From: Trichostrongylus colubriformis
Taxonomy: Eukaryota > Nematoda > Chromadorea > Rhabditida > Trichostrongylidae
DNA length: 64,000 nucleotides
Direction: 5' to 3'
NCBI GenBank assembly: GCA_963978905.1
Contig: OZ022260.1
Span: 10,467,725 to 10,531,724, forward strand
Each line of letters opens with the position of its first letter. Position 1 is the stretch's first letter. The notes under the pieces were generated by a model. The model ran no database searches, was not told the DNA's origin, and saw only the letters and a program-made list of their open reading frames with translations. The translations under genes were made by a program, and so were the position numbers. Below, in pieces: positions 30,600-57,905 of the stretch.

Positions 30600-31510
30600 G
30601 CGCGAAACACCACGTGCATCAGTAGGTCGATCGAAACTGCTTTTTTTCATGAGGACAGAGTATTCCAGTGTAAGTTTCGCTTACCGTGGGAGTAGCTTAA
30701 CTAGGTGCATGAGTGCTTCTTACTTCTTACCCCATGCAGAAACCATCCCAAACTTGCTCCTATCTCCACAGATTCCAGCTCTGTCCGGGTGTATATCGTT
30801 AGGGCGTGGCCGCGTTCGACACGCGACGGGATGGTGCGAGCTATGCGCGCCGTATTGGATGGGTCCTGAAGCGACTACGCCTTATTCTAGGCGTAATCGC
30901 TTCAGGACCCAACTAATACGGCGCGCGTAGCTTGCACCATCCCGTCGCGTGCCGAACACGGCCACGCGACATTTCTGTCTTAACGATATACACCCGCTCT
31001 GCCCACTATGCCCAGGATTTTCGTGACCTTTAGGAACTCATCGCCGGTATATCCATCTTCTACACGTTTGGGTCACATTGAAACCCAATTTACAGTTTTC
31101 GGTCTGAAAAAGGGATATTCCGCTGCACGCCCCGCCCACCGTGGTCGGAGCGTAACTGGGTCCATGTGTGGTCTTTACTTCTCATGTGCTACCCATCCCA
31201 AACTTGTCCCCATCTCCACAGGTCGTTTTTCATGTGATGCCTAGCTCACCACACCACTGAAAAAACTCCGGCCATTGTGCCCACGCATCTTTCATGACTT
31301 TAAAAAACTCATTCCTGACCTTAATCCACCTTTCCCCACGTTTAGAGCGCACTCGGACCCAATTTACAGCTTTTGGTCTGAAATGGAACATTCCAGAGCA
31401 CACCCCGCCCACTGTGGGCGGAGCTTGGCTCAGTCCACGTGTGCTGTTTACTTTTTCTCTCATGCCCCCCCCACACCACGCTTGTCCCCGTCTCCACACG
31501 TCGATTTTCA
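30600..31510. repeat. Three degenerate tandem units flanking the hairpin
   Basis: Units near 30630-30780, 31090-31225 and 31375-31505 share CCAATTTACAG..TTTGGTCTGAAA, a CCCGCCCAC..GGGCGGAGC core and CATCTCCACAG-like ends. A further relative lies in reverse orientation near 3765-3870. No coding function is seen. Confidence 0.6.
30787..30995. repeat. Long near-perfect hairpin
   Basis: The arms begin GGGTGTATATCGTTA and end with its complement at 30981-30995. About 95 bp of each arm pair around a centre near TTATTCTA (30882-30889), with a few mismatches and a roughly 10-nt bulge in the right arm. The arm sequence GGACCCAACTAATACGGCGC links it to 17050-17290 and 41400-41620. It has no open frame of note. 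Confidence 0.85.
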
Positions 31511-32050
31511 TGTGATTCTCACTATCAGATATTTTTTATCGCTGTGCAGGCTGCATTTGAAGCGAATTCCAAACTTTCTGTACTGAGTACCGACCATTTG
31601 AAATACTGTCAAACTCCGCCCACGCTCACACGGCGCCGTTCGCCTTCAAATAGACACATCATAGTTGCTGCTATTCTGATAAAAACTAAAAAAACTTGAA
31701 AAAAAAAATGAATCAAAGCGCTCCAAGGGCAACAAACATTTATAGAACGACTTAGATACCCATTCAATTCATCAGAAGAATAGCACATGAAAATCATACC
31801 AATAATAACCGATTACAGGGTCAAACGGATGTTATGCACAATTGCTTGGCAATTTGCCAACGATCGATGACGTAAACAAGAATCAAAAAGGCGACAAAGT
31901 GAAAGGATCCGGCTAGGATACTGGGACGAGATCTTATTTACAGCCTACTTAAAGTGAATTGACACGAGATTTCACAAGTTGTATATATCAAAGGCACCTT
32001 TCGTAAGACAACTAGCAAGCTCTAATGTTACCATTGTTACGTGGCATTTA

Positions 32051-46908
<14,858 letters not shown>

Positions 46909-46964
46909 GGTAGCATCGCCACAATCAGTGAAAAATCATTTCTTGTAATTTTGAATACTTTCTG
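46909..46964 (-). promoter_or_regulatory. 5' leader and splice acceptor of cholinesterase B
   Basis: The acceptor is at 46962-46964 (minus strand CAG after a TTTT run), 53 nt upstream of the ATG, as in copy A. It is a candidate spliced-leader addition site or 5' UTR intron end. Confidence 0.55.
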
Positions 46965-48118
46965 AAAAGCGAGCGATGAGTGTGAAAGAGGAAGTCGTTA
47001 AGAAAATGATAACAACGCGCGGACGGACGGGAACGAACGAACGAACGAACACACTCGAGCAGTAAGTAGTTAAGGTCAACAAAAGGATTACTGAAACGAA
47101 ACTGTGCGTCAATAGAGACAAAAAATAGTTCTCCTCAAACTGGTAGCTACTCAATGTAAACGCTCTAATGAGTTACCTCACTTCCGTGAGAAACGGACGT
47201 GTAGCTGTGCCAATAGTAAGTGGTTGCCAACTACCCCGATGATAGATGGTGGTTTGAGAGGAGCTGTCCACAGAAAACTCCGGCTTTTCTTTCCCCCGTA
47301 ATGTTGCGGTTTTCCACAGTGCAATGTTTCACGCAAGAATCTGAGCCCAGCGGAGATACAGTCCATTTCGGAGCGCTTGATAGGGCGTGGCCAACGGACT
47401 TGGGTGAGACTGTATCAAACTCTCTCACCCCGCAACACACTCTCACGTTCGTCATTCAGACCACGCTCTACCTAGGGCTGTGAAATGGAGTGTACATCTG
47501 GTTGAAGTTTCGTCCACGTCCATGGAATTGCTGTGGATGACTCCTTGACGGACAATAAAATCATGAAAATTCCGTGCGCGATTTTCCTGAATAGTTTAAA
47601 GATTTCATGCAGGGAAACTAGTGTTCTGGCTCATCTTCCAACTGAGAAAACGCGTGAGGAAGAGCACGCCAAATGCATAACTATCAAAAAAAAAAAAGAA
47701 TTCTGACAACGACAGATGAATAATGGAATTCAATTACTCACGATCATGGATTCGAAATGAAAGAGCAACAGGTTTTGTTGAGTTTTTGAACCGGTGTGAG
47801 GAATTCAAAAGAAATAACAGGTGGGTTCAAATATTAAGGGTGAATCATGGCCGACAGTTCAAATAACTTATAAGAACTCTCGAACAGAAGAATTCTGTCA
47901 ATGACAGGTGAATAACGGAGCTGTAGAATTGTAAATGTAAAATTCATGGAAGAATCATGCCGCTGGTCGTTGAAATGGAATGGAATCTGGCACAGTACAT
48001 TTTCACAGAAGGAATGTAAAAAAGTACTAGGCCGGGTTATTGACCACTGACCAACTGATTCTGAAGCTTGGCTGATGTAGTACTATGTACAATTTTATAG
48101 GTTGGACGTGGGTAGCAA

Positions 48119-51100
48119 TGTGAGTGACCTGTTCCCAAAGTGGTAATGTGCCAAGATGAAGAATGAAATTGCCTCTAATATGTATTCGAAAAAAAACTCA
48201 GCATAAAGTTAAATGGTGAGTGAAAAGCCCAATAGTTTATCTCAACTGACGGTGCAAGGCTGGCCTGAATAATGCGATGGTATATTTTATGACCTCTCTG
48301 TGTTTCGGGGATAATCCCATAGTATTTATGCAAATACCGTAATCCGATAATCAAATGCCGCATCACTACGTGACCAGAAAAGCATGCGATTGAGCAAAAG
48401 TTCATAGAAGGTTATTTCACAGCGTAAGTAGTCGACGACGACGGCGGCACTTTACTCGACCATAATTAACTGGATCCTCGCCCTTCACACCTGTCACTCC
48501 ACCTCCGGAATGACCTTCCCTAAAAGTGCATACCAAAAAAATTTTTTTCAAGCTGAAAGTTCAGATTTGAGGGAGATTGGGAGAATAAGTGTTCTCATAA
48601 TATTAAGTGATAATTGGCTTCAGTGGAAATGCCGGCAAGGACAATTTAGAAAAGGTGAGAAATGAAAACCTCTCAGTAACGTCTATGTATATATTGTTGA
48701 GATTGGCGCTTATTCCTAGTAAAGAGGTAATGGGGAAGAAAGTGCGACGAGAGAATCCCGATTCACCGTAAGCGGCTGTTTCCATAAATAGATGGAGCCG
48801 AACGATAATAGGCGGTATAGGGAGCATTCCACGATAGGTGGGTCCCGACCGAATTCGGGTCACTTTCCTCACTCGTAAGTAAGTGTTGAAGCCAATCAAG
48901 ACCCAGCCAATCAAGACTATCAAAAAGTATTTATAGCTCTCTATAAAGGGATTATAACTGATAAAAGTATTATTTTCTATACAATCTTATCACCAGTTTT
49001 ATCTATTTAATGGCTCCTGTAGGGTTAGATGGGACCGAATATCAAAAGATCATTGAATACGAAATTTCACGTGTTCACTAGCACAAAAGCGAAGAAAAAA
49101 ATGCAACGGTCAAAAATCCGAGAAATAAGACCCCTCTCCCACCAATGACTACAAAGGAAGGCAGGCTCTGTTAGCGAAAGGGGCGGGTCTTGTTAGAACA
49201 AGTCGCAGTTGTCGAAAGAGACGGCTTTCATAAAGCCCGTGACGCGGAAAATACGCCGAATTAAACCCGAGATCAACGAAAAAAGGAGTTACATGACCTT
49301 TTGAGGCTATTAGGGTATCAGTAAGATCTCATTGCCTGAGTATAGTGCTGTCTCATTGCGCTCATTTCCACCTATGTGCCGCTAGGCCCCCCACCCCCCT
49401 TTAGCTCATCAACAAATGTAAGAATTTAAGAGCTCCAGAAGCTCCAACCAAACTATTTGCAATTCTGCTAGGTTTCATTTTCATTTTGCAGCTTGAGTAC
49501 AATTGATTTTAACTGTGACTTTTCTGTGTCACCTGTAGTTCTATGTTGATTTTCCTTCCTAGCGGAATACTTTTCGAGTGGCCTGGTTCTCAAACCCAAA
49601 TTTCTCACTTCCTTTCCATGTTTACCATGTCACCTGCACACTTTAGAAATCCGGAAAATTATATATTAGATTGAGAACATGTGAAACACTTCTCATACAA
49701 GTAAAAAGTTTTGCTGGTCAAATGAGAATTTCAGTTTTGGTTTAAAGACATCGTTAGTGGCAATTTCGGCAAATTGCGGCATGATAGTAGAATATGAAAA
49801 CGGGGGTGATCAGTATCGCAATGGAAGAAAAAATCGGAATGAAATGGTCCAAAACGCATCCAGTGGGAACTCGAGAAACCTTATTCTCACTACGTTTTTG
49901 GTGTCAGGAACTAAGCGGTACATAACCAACCATCCGTGAAGGTAGAAGTGCAACATTAGATTTGGGGAGTCATGTAAGTGTCTCCCAACCTATGCTTTCA
50001 ACTCCGATAAAATCATTCAACCAAACTGAGACTTTCATGGTTGGATGGGTGAATAGCATCGCAGGTGCGAATTGCACCAGAATTGCCCAACAGGTGTGAA
50101 TATTTCCAGAAAAAGCATGATTCCTTGACTTTCCACAAATATCATTCTCATGACCATCACCTGCATAGCATGTACTTTGTAACAAGATAATTATTAACAG
50201 GAATGTGTGATAAATTTAGCCAAGGAAAGCTGGAATGTAGGCCACTGGTTTCGAAGAGAAACAATGTATAGATCAGAAAGTTTGGGGGAAACTAGTGGTG
50301 TGAGGAAGAAGTATCCCTACCCCCTCCCCCTTGCCCATCCATTCTCATCGTCAACGTTTATTTCGTTATATGCCATATATAAGACAACAGTACGTGAAGA
50401 AGTTTAACACCGCCCAACGTGGAGCTGAAGATTTATTTACTTACTTATTTATTCATTTATTTGAATGAAGCTAGGTAAGGTATATGTTAAAAGCTACGTA
50501 GAAGCAGAAGAGAGCATCGTGTTGCGGAGATTTTCGGCCAAGAGCTTACCAAAAAACCGAGAAGGAGATACCGAGAAGGAGCGAACGATTTGTCAGACCC
50601 AGCAACTAAGAAGTACCTACCCCCACTCAATACCATCCGAAATCGTTATATCTTTCTTAGAAGCAAAATATGCGCCAGACGCCCTTCTCCCTCCCTCCCC
50701 TCCTCTTCCCGCCTTCGCAGGGCCTTTCTACATACGGCGAACCCCGCCCACGAGAGCTCCGCTCGAGTAAAGACACGCCCATAGGTATACAAATTTGGGC
50801 CTCTCCCCACACGGCTCCGCCACCGGTAAACACTCACACATAAAAAATGAATATAGAAGGGTCAAAAAATTGAAAAAAGAAAGTCTCTGAAGAATCAAGT
50901 AATGGATCGAATTCAATGGTGAAAATGAACACATCAAGAAAAAAGGTCCATCACCGCGGCAGGGCGAAAAGTGAATTCATTTTCGATGAATACTTTCATG
51001 AGTGCCAAAAGAAGACGGTCGCAACAGCTCTAAAACTGGAGCGGTGTTTGAGAATTCTAAGTATCACTTTGACACCTTTTTCATTTTTAAGATACTTCGC

Positions 51101-51780
51101 ATCATCACTCATCATCATCACATCACTTTGTTATAACATCATTCACATTATAATGTAAAGTCTTTTGATACATTGTTATTCGCATTTCGATTAATTTATT
51201 GGATTTTTTAATTTATTTCTCATAACGCCAAGTACGATAGAGATCAAGAGCAATCCAAAAAACGAACAAGGCTAAGTATGAAGCACTTTCATATTACTAC
51301 CAATTATTTCTTAAAGATTTCTAGAAGATTCCTTTTAGCGAACTGATTGGAAAGTACATACAAACGCACGGAACACGAGAACCACATTCAATTTGAGCGA
51401 TACAGAAATAAATTCCGCCCCATAAGTGAAGCTAGTGAACATGTAGTTGATGAAGTTTTTTTGCTCTAAAAATGCTATTTGTTCATCTATTCTTGAATTT
51501 TTCGATGTTCAAATGGAGTGATCTGAAGGCAAAAGTTCGCACACTTGGCATCTCCTCTTCTTTTACCTTCGACGTTAACAAGAAGTGTTTCTTTATGAAT
51601 CTCTAGTTTCACGTTCGAAAAATTTGATTATTTGTTATGTTTAAGGCTTGGAATGGAATACTCAGGAGATAAAAACTGCACTTTCCGCATGTATCCTTCC
51701 ACTTTAATAATCGTAGTTTACCAAACAAACAATTTTATTAGATCAAAAAACCTTCAATTACAGCAATAAAGTGGGATGTA
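48119..51780. other. Stretch without recognised genes
   Basis: Open frames here (for example 48603-48923 on the minus strand) show no recognisable domain. A TTTA/TTTG-rich microsatellite lies near 50427-50464. The sequence has no counterpart elsewhere in the window. Confidence 0.5.
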
Positions 51781-52643
51781 TTAGGTTGTCTTAGAAGTCT
51801 TGCACGATTTTTTTTATCATCTCCTTTTATTAGTATTTCTTTCAACAAATAACAATTAGACGACGACGTGTTTACCATTGTTATTGACAACACTCTACCA
51901 CCACATAGGTAGATCGCTGATTAATGATTCCAGAACACTGGGTTCTGAGGGTCGAAGATGTTAGCGATCGCCTCTGCAAGCAAGTCATAATCAACGAATT
52001 TTCTCTTGGTCAGGAAGGATTCAAGAAGATGGGTAAGGTGATTGTCAGAATGGGCAATGTCTGAAAAGTATGGCTGGTGGGACAGGACATCCAAGCTGAA
52101 CTTCTGTAGCTTGGCCTGGGTACTTTTCGCGAAATGGGAGCGGGCGTCGTCATGCAGGAGGGTGACCGCGGACCTTCTCCGGCGCTTTTCTCGAACAGCG
52201 ATGGTGAGCTGCTGAAGCTGGTGGGTGCATACGGCAGCGGTGACAGTCTCGCCTTGTTCCAGCACCTTTTGGAAAAGCATCCCTCCCGTGTCCCATAGGT
52301 ACTTAGTCCTGAGCGTGGTTTGTCTCCCACGTCAATCTCGCCGTTGCTGGAGCTGACGAACCAGAAGCGCACCGTCTCGTAGCTCACACATCCTTTGCCC
52401 AAAGTAGCGTTGATGGAGTCGCCAGCCCCGTCGAGACCATCACAGTAGAGGACTCCGTGTGTTTGGTGGGCATCGACTACGGGCATTGTTTCTCTCTCCA
52501 CGGAATCTGGCGAGTGAATACGGACTTTGTTGGAGAGCTTAGAGAACGTTCTACCATATTCCCGAACCGCCTCGAACTGGCTAGAAGTAAACAAGAGTTA
52601 TTAATGTTTTTGGAAAAAAGTCTACAAGGCTTTCGGTACCTAA
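51781..52643 (-). mobile_element. Internally deleted mariner
   Basis: 863 bp between TA dinucleotides (51779-51780 and 52644-52645). Both ends start TTAGGT; the rest of the inverted repeats has drifted. It carries a minus-strand transposase remnant with the same kind of internal deletion as the element at 945-1846. Confidence 0.85.
51921..52594 (-). pseudogene. Mariner transposase lacking the first catalytic Asp
   Basis: The N-terminal helix-turn-helix part ends in ETVRFWFVSS and DKPRSG, and the reading then jumps to MLFQKVLEQGETVTA, which in intact mariners lies after the first Asp. The second catalytic site is LLHDDARSHFAK and the third YFSDIAHSDNHL. The two halves are in different frames. 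Confidence 0.8.
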
Positions 52644-55502
52644 TATTATTCTTCCGATATGATTCGACTTTACGCGTAGAAAGTCAGCTTTTTAGACCTC
52701 GATGTGCCGCCCGTGCCGATTTTAGGCTCCTGAGTACCTTATTTATTTCCGAGCCTTATAAATATCAAACAAAAAGCATTCAGAAAACAACGGAAAACAA
52801 ATGGCAGCACGTTGTGGAGCAAAAAAGGCTCAACCGGATACTTTACAAATTTTGTTGAAAAATAAAGAGAATGTTGTGGAACACAGAGAAAAAAAGCGGT
52901 ACGAGAGTTTTTGCATTACCTGATGTTTCAGAAGACTTGTCCATCAAAATCGTAGAAGTACGAAAATGAAAAATGGTCGATGGGAACTATCAATATACCA
53001 TGGAGTAACGTAATCAGCTACTTTACAAAATCACAGAAGTAAGTGAATGCGGGTTTGATTTATATGATGGCTTGCTGGAATCAACCTTTGTACACTAAAC
53101 TTTCTAACGACTTTTCAAAAAAATCTCCTGACATCGATTCACTGACCGTGAGCTTAGAGGGTCAAGTCGAGGGTAAACGGATCGCAATATTGATTGAAAA
53201 TTACCATCTTCGTTGGAGACTCTGGTTTGCAGAGACGACATTTATACAGATGAATCAGCGGGAGCAGCAAACAAGAAGGGTTCACGCCACTATCACGTAC
53301 AGTCAGCCAGCTTACTACTATTAGTCACAAGTGCGTTGCTTGTGAAAATGCCGCCTTTGGCATATCAATTATCGATCACTATTATCGATCAAAGATGCAT
53401 GTGAGTAGTTTAAATAAGCGCATATAATAAAGAGCGAAAGGATCGAATGCTATCCATGACAGTAGAAGAACAAGCTAAAAATTGCATCACCAAAAATCAT
53501 AGGGATACGGGGTTGTTTTGATTTGGATTGTTCCCATTCGGCACTAAACAACAGCCGACTAGCCAACTTTGATCAAATAATGGTAAATTTGTTCAATGTC
53601 AGAAGAGATCTGTCTCTGAGTGAGGTAACACGAACACGAAATTTCTCGAAGATTCTAAGTCCATCGGACGTCAAGTTTAGCTACTGACTTGGTAAGCTGC
53701 ATAACTGCCAGGCAATTTTGTCAGAGGGGGTGGGGGTACTTGTTGATGGGTCTTGGGCACTTGTGAAGCGGGGGCCAAGCTGCAAATCTCCTAATTTCAC
53801 TTCCTTACAAATTTTTCCTCCCATTTAAAATATTTCAAATTCACATCGTATTTATCAGTTGAACTTCTTTCTTTTTACAATAAAGACTACCGTATTTAGG
53901 CATTTTCTAAAATTTCCTTGTGGAATATTCCCTTTCATCTTTATTTCTTCTTAATCTCATAGTATGCATAATACTTTTATAATTTTCTGTCACAACAAAC
54001 AACAACACAACATATATAATATAACAAAATATAAAATTATTTTTTATATACTAATAATTAATACAATAATTATAATTGTAATTAACTGCATTAACTGTAA
54101 TTGCATTTACTAATAAATAATATAATATACATAAGATAAGTTTTAAGAAAGCACTAATGCCGAAAGCTTATCATTAAATATGAGGTGTCAAAGAAATTTA
54201 AGTGTGTTTGGCCTAACAACATAATTTATGTATATATATATGAATACAAAATAAAAAAAGCCTGATAGTTAAGGTGAACCTGAAGAGGTGTTCAAGGCAG
54301 CCTGGGAGCACAATGAATTCGAATAGCTACTTGGAAGTAGTAAATAAAGTGTAATAACAATAACAGATGTGGCAAGGTCTGGCAGTCATTTCCTGCGAGT
54401 GAATGGCTATGAAAACTGAAATGGGGAGAAAACACATCTGGGGTATTTCAAGAATCCAAATAATTACAATGAGCAGTTCAGAAGTTAGGCTATAGTAGTC
54501 CCCAGCTATGTATGAAAATCGGCAGACCGATTAATGGCCCTCGTAAGTTGAATATGATGACGAAAGTGCTAAAAAGGGAGCTGGACGAGGCCGAGCGGAG
54601 CCTTATGTGGGAGATACAATCACACATAGGTTTGTGATCGGTGTGTGTGCATAAGTATTTGCTGCCGAAGAGTTGTTGGGAGGTATCAGAGCAACGGCTG
54701 ATAAGGAGCGGTGGGCCATCAGGCGCCCGATAGCGTGGCGCGACATTGACTTGCCAAACTCCCACCCCCGGTGGTCGTAGCTACTCATATTCCACCCCAT
54801 TTAGCTATGCTTTATGATCCAAACGTAATTGTCCTGCTGAGCTCCTTCAGCCGTCCGCATGCAAAAGTGCTGGTTAGCTATTGTTCATCAGTATGTAAGT
54901 CCAAGCTGCTTCACTTGGCCTCTTGAGCGAGCTCTGAACGAGGCCATTGAAATCACGTGAAACGAGGAGACCTACGAACCCTGAAAACTCCCTGACCAAG
55001 TAGGCTAGGCGGCGCCGTAAGTGCCGAAAATGATTCGAATGTGAATATGTGGAAGGAAACAGGAGAACACACACATACATTCACTCGCTGAGCACAAAGC
55101 AGTGTCCCAGACGAGGCAGCCGGCTGGCTGGAAATGCACGGCACAGCGTGGGAATTCTGCAAATCGCTCTCTCGCCCAGCATGCTTGTAAGTGCGGATTT
55201 CCGCATAATAAATCCAATATGGTGCATGAATAATGATGAGTATCCCCTCATCGATGAAGACCCACCACATCGACAAGAACGACCAAGGGGGAGAGGGGGC
55301 GTGAATCGAGACACTTATGAATGGACCCAGAGTAGACCCTTGTTCATCAAGTAGCGCTCTTTGAAAATGTGCGACTAAAAATAAACCAACGAAGCATGCA
55401 CATGGAATCCTTGAAGAAATCAAGGTTCGCATCATCATGCTTCAACGAAGACTTTTTGAAGGATTTTACTTTATTGATTAGTGTATAGAAACTTGCAGTC
55501 CT
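52644..55502. other. AT-rich stretch without recognised genes
   Basis: 53950-54250 is very AT-rich, with TAATAAT and TATATA runs. The minus-strand open frame 54953-55438 (161 codons) has no recognisable motif and overlaps other chance frames. Confidence 0.5.
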
Positions 55503-55945
55503 GAAGGCAGTGATAGGGGAAATACGGACGAATCATGAAAAATTCAGTGAATATGAAAGTCGAGGTGCTTGATAATTCGACGGTGACAAAAAACGGAAGG
55601 AAATGGCTAAAAGCGCGAGCTATAAGGCCTCCTTCTCACCGCTGGCTCTCGAGAAGGAGGCGGATACAAAGAGATGTCCGGAAGTTCGACGGCATCTCTT
55701 TTCCGGAGTGAGGTTGAAGCTAAAACTGAGAAAGCTAGCCGCTACTCCTTCAATCCTGTTCATCTCCTTGGCCACTCCCACCGTAGCCAATCAGGAATCA
55801 CGTCACCTGGAGGCGTGGCCTGTCATCCAAAGGCGTCAGGTGTTAACTGTTACTCCATTTCTACAGCATGGGAGTGCGTTTTCGACGGGCTTCCGCCACA
55901 GGCTTCTTCGACCCGTACTTTCCAATGAGTGAGTATTAGGAATTT
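55503..55945 (+). mobile_element. Second copy of the dispersed element
   Basis: Homologous to 10857-11408 in the opposite orientation. The left end carries GGCAGTGATAGGGG, like the terminal repeat of the other copy. A reading frame at 55674-55928 contains HRSQSGITSPGG, close to HRSQSGVTSPAC in the other copy. The right end is not sharply defined. Confidence 0.6.
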
Positions 55946-56529
55946 CCCAATGACCACCTCTGACGCCGTTTTCAAAAGATCTCGTTCAAAGTGTGCCTAC
56001 GTTATGCATGGAAACAACACCGAGGTGTGGGTTGTGATTGAGCGGAGCTTGCTAATGCTTGCTACGATTATTTTTTTGATAACCATTATATTCATTTCTA
56101 CAGCTTTTTCCAATTTTATGTAACATTTTATAACATGTTCTTGTTTTTGATAATCATTTTCATGGTTTGATGGCTGGTGATGAAGAAATTGCATCATGAT
56201 CATCACACGCGTCAGAAGCTAGGGAACTGTGCGAAAATGTCACAAGGACTCTTACCCATACATTTTTAATATCGCGACCGCGCCTTTCAAAATGTGAGCT
56301 TGAGGGGTAATCGTCAGCGTGGGTAAAAAAAAGGAAAGAAACAACGTCAGTCTCACTTCGCTTTGCGCGTACGACCTTTTGAAAGACACTTCAATGCATA
56401 TTTTACAGCATTGTTCTACTACAAGGCCTTAGAGCTTGTTTTTTTTACTAATCATTGGAACAATTTTCTGAACATTAAGGTGAAATTGAGCTGAATTCAT
56501 TGCAGCTCAGCTGCTAGGTCTTCAACTGC

Positions 56530-56760
56530 GTATCGATAAGAAAGCCGACTTCGTCTGTGTTTCTGCCGTCTACCTTAGCTCCAATCATTATCAAGTCGAT
56601 GCGGTTGGTTTTCGCGATGGTTTACGTTGTGCTTCTCGTCCCTTCTAAGACGATTACGTCGTACTTGAGCTGGTGGCACCTATGAAGAAGTGATTGTACA
56701 TCCGCTTATGAGGCAGTGGTATGACAGTAGTATGTACAGATGAATGGGCAATCCTTGTGT
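56530..56760 (-). pseudogene. Fragment of an RTE-type LINE endonuclease
   Basis: With frame interruptions the minus strand reads ICTYYCHTTAS, ADVQSLLHRCHQLKYDVIVL, GTRS and GAKVDGRNTDEVGFLI. This follows the N-terminal apurinic-type endonuclease of nematode RTE elements (ICTYNARTV, a helix, then IALQETKS and NVGGVGF). It is short and carries stops. No RT domain is found nearby. Confidence 0.55.
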
Positions 56761-57564
56761 CGTGAGGAGGGTGGTTTCCAATGATCCGCTTCCAAAGACG
56801 TCCTGATACTCCGCTATTAGATGGCCCTCACCGGTAGAGGCTCCCTTCGACGTCGAAGAGGTTATACGGGCCAAAAGGATAAGGATGAAAAAAGAACTGC
56901 GTAAAAATCACTGAGCCGGTGAGATTAGGGCCCTCTCTTACTGTTTCTATGAGATTTGCCCGAAATACGCCGTGAATGCTAGTGTTTGGGCGGATTTTCG
57001 CTTGACATTGCACGAAGTCCGGCGATTTCATCCCAGCTTGCCTTGTTGGCTTTGCCTTTACTTTTGAAATAATGTTTTAAATAAAAGGATAAAAGTAAAA
57101 TTGATTCATCAATCCGTTGTTTGTTCCGCCTCTTTCATGTACCCTTGCCACGTGGTCGCTGTCAGATAATGAGCATATGGGAGGTGCCTAGCCATGGGAG
57201 CCTAATGTAGGAGCTCTTAGCACTTTAGTTACTGATGCTCCATCCGCGTAAAGGGAACATCATTCTGCGAAGAACTTGATCCACTAGGCCAAATGTGGAC
57301 TGTGCCATCATACTCTTACGATGTCTTCCAATTTCTCACCTCAGCTTAACACTTGGTTCACTTTTATAGGGTTACCGTAACCAGAAATCACTTCCAGTTT
57401 GACGTTTACCTTTTTAAAGACTTATAAGAAGCTCAAAGATTCTGCCACATTTACTGAAACCAGCGTAGTTATTTTATCAAAAATTAAACGGACATGGAAA
57501 CAATGAATCAGCAGTTTACAAGTTTCAATGAAAGAAATGAGTTTCTCTGTCGCTCATATATTTG

Positions 57565-57905
57565 CAGTATTTGCTCAATAAAGGCCGCATGCAAAACTTT
57601 ACGTGGAAAAGCGAGAATCTGGCTCTGGCACAGCTCCTCAAAGTGGCGGACGAAAGGGCGGAACCTTTGGATAGGGGTCCCACCCCATCGTCCGTCGCGG
57701 TCAGAAAGGAAGAGTAGGATCGGAAAGTTACGTAAACTGCCCTACTCTTCGTCTCCGATCGCGGTGGACGACGGGGTGGGGCATCCGCTCGGAGGCCACC
57801 CCTTCGTCCGCCACTTTGAGGAGCTGTATGCGAGCCGAATTTTCAGTTTTTCGCGTGAAACTCGCATGCCGCCTTTATTGAGCAAATACAACATAATTCG
57901 TCACT
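57565..57905. mobile_element. Fold-back element of the same family, third copy
   Basis: The arms share GGCCGCATGCAAAACTTTAC at the left and the inverted form at the right, and a long inner section AGCTCCTCAAAGTGGCGGAC occurs in both orientations. The arms pair over more than 80 bp. The outer ends differ from the other two copies. Confidence 0.7.

Noticed and set aside
24805..32050. Operon linking cholinesterases B and A, as for tandem ace genes of C. elegans
   Set aside because: The distance from the stop of B to the ATG of A is about 7.2 kb, far beyond the few hundred bases typical of nematode operons, and a tRNA gene and repeats lie between them.
48603..48923. 106-codon minus-strand open frame
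   Set aside because: No recognisable domain and no conserved partner in the window; insufficient for a gene call.
52457..52858. 133-codon plus-strand open frame
   Set aside because: Mostly antisense to the mariner transposase remnant at 51921-52594.
55049..55354. 101-codon plus-strand open frame with an acidic, Pro-rich end
   Set aside because: No motif, and it is overlapped by antisense frames; not supported as an exon.
54953..55438. 161-codon minus-strand open frame
   Set aside because: No domain, odd composition, overlapped by other open frames in several phases and without splice context; treated as chance.
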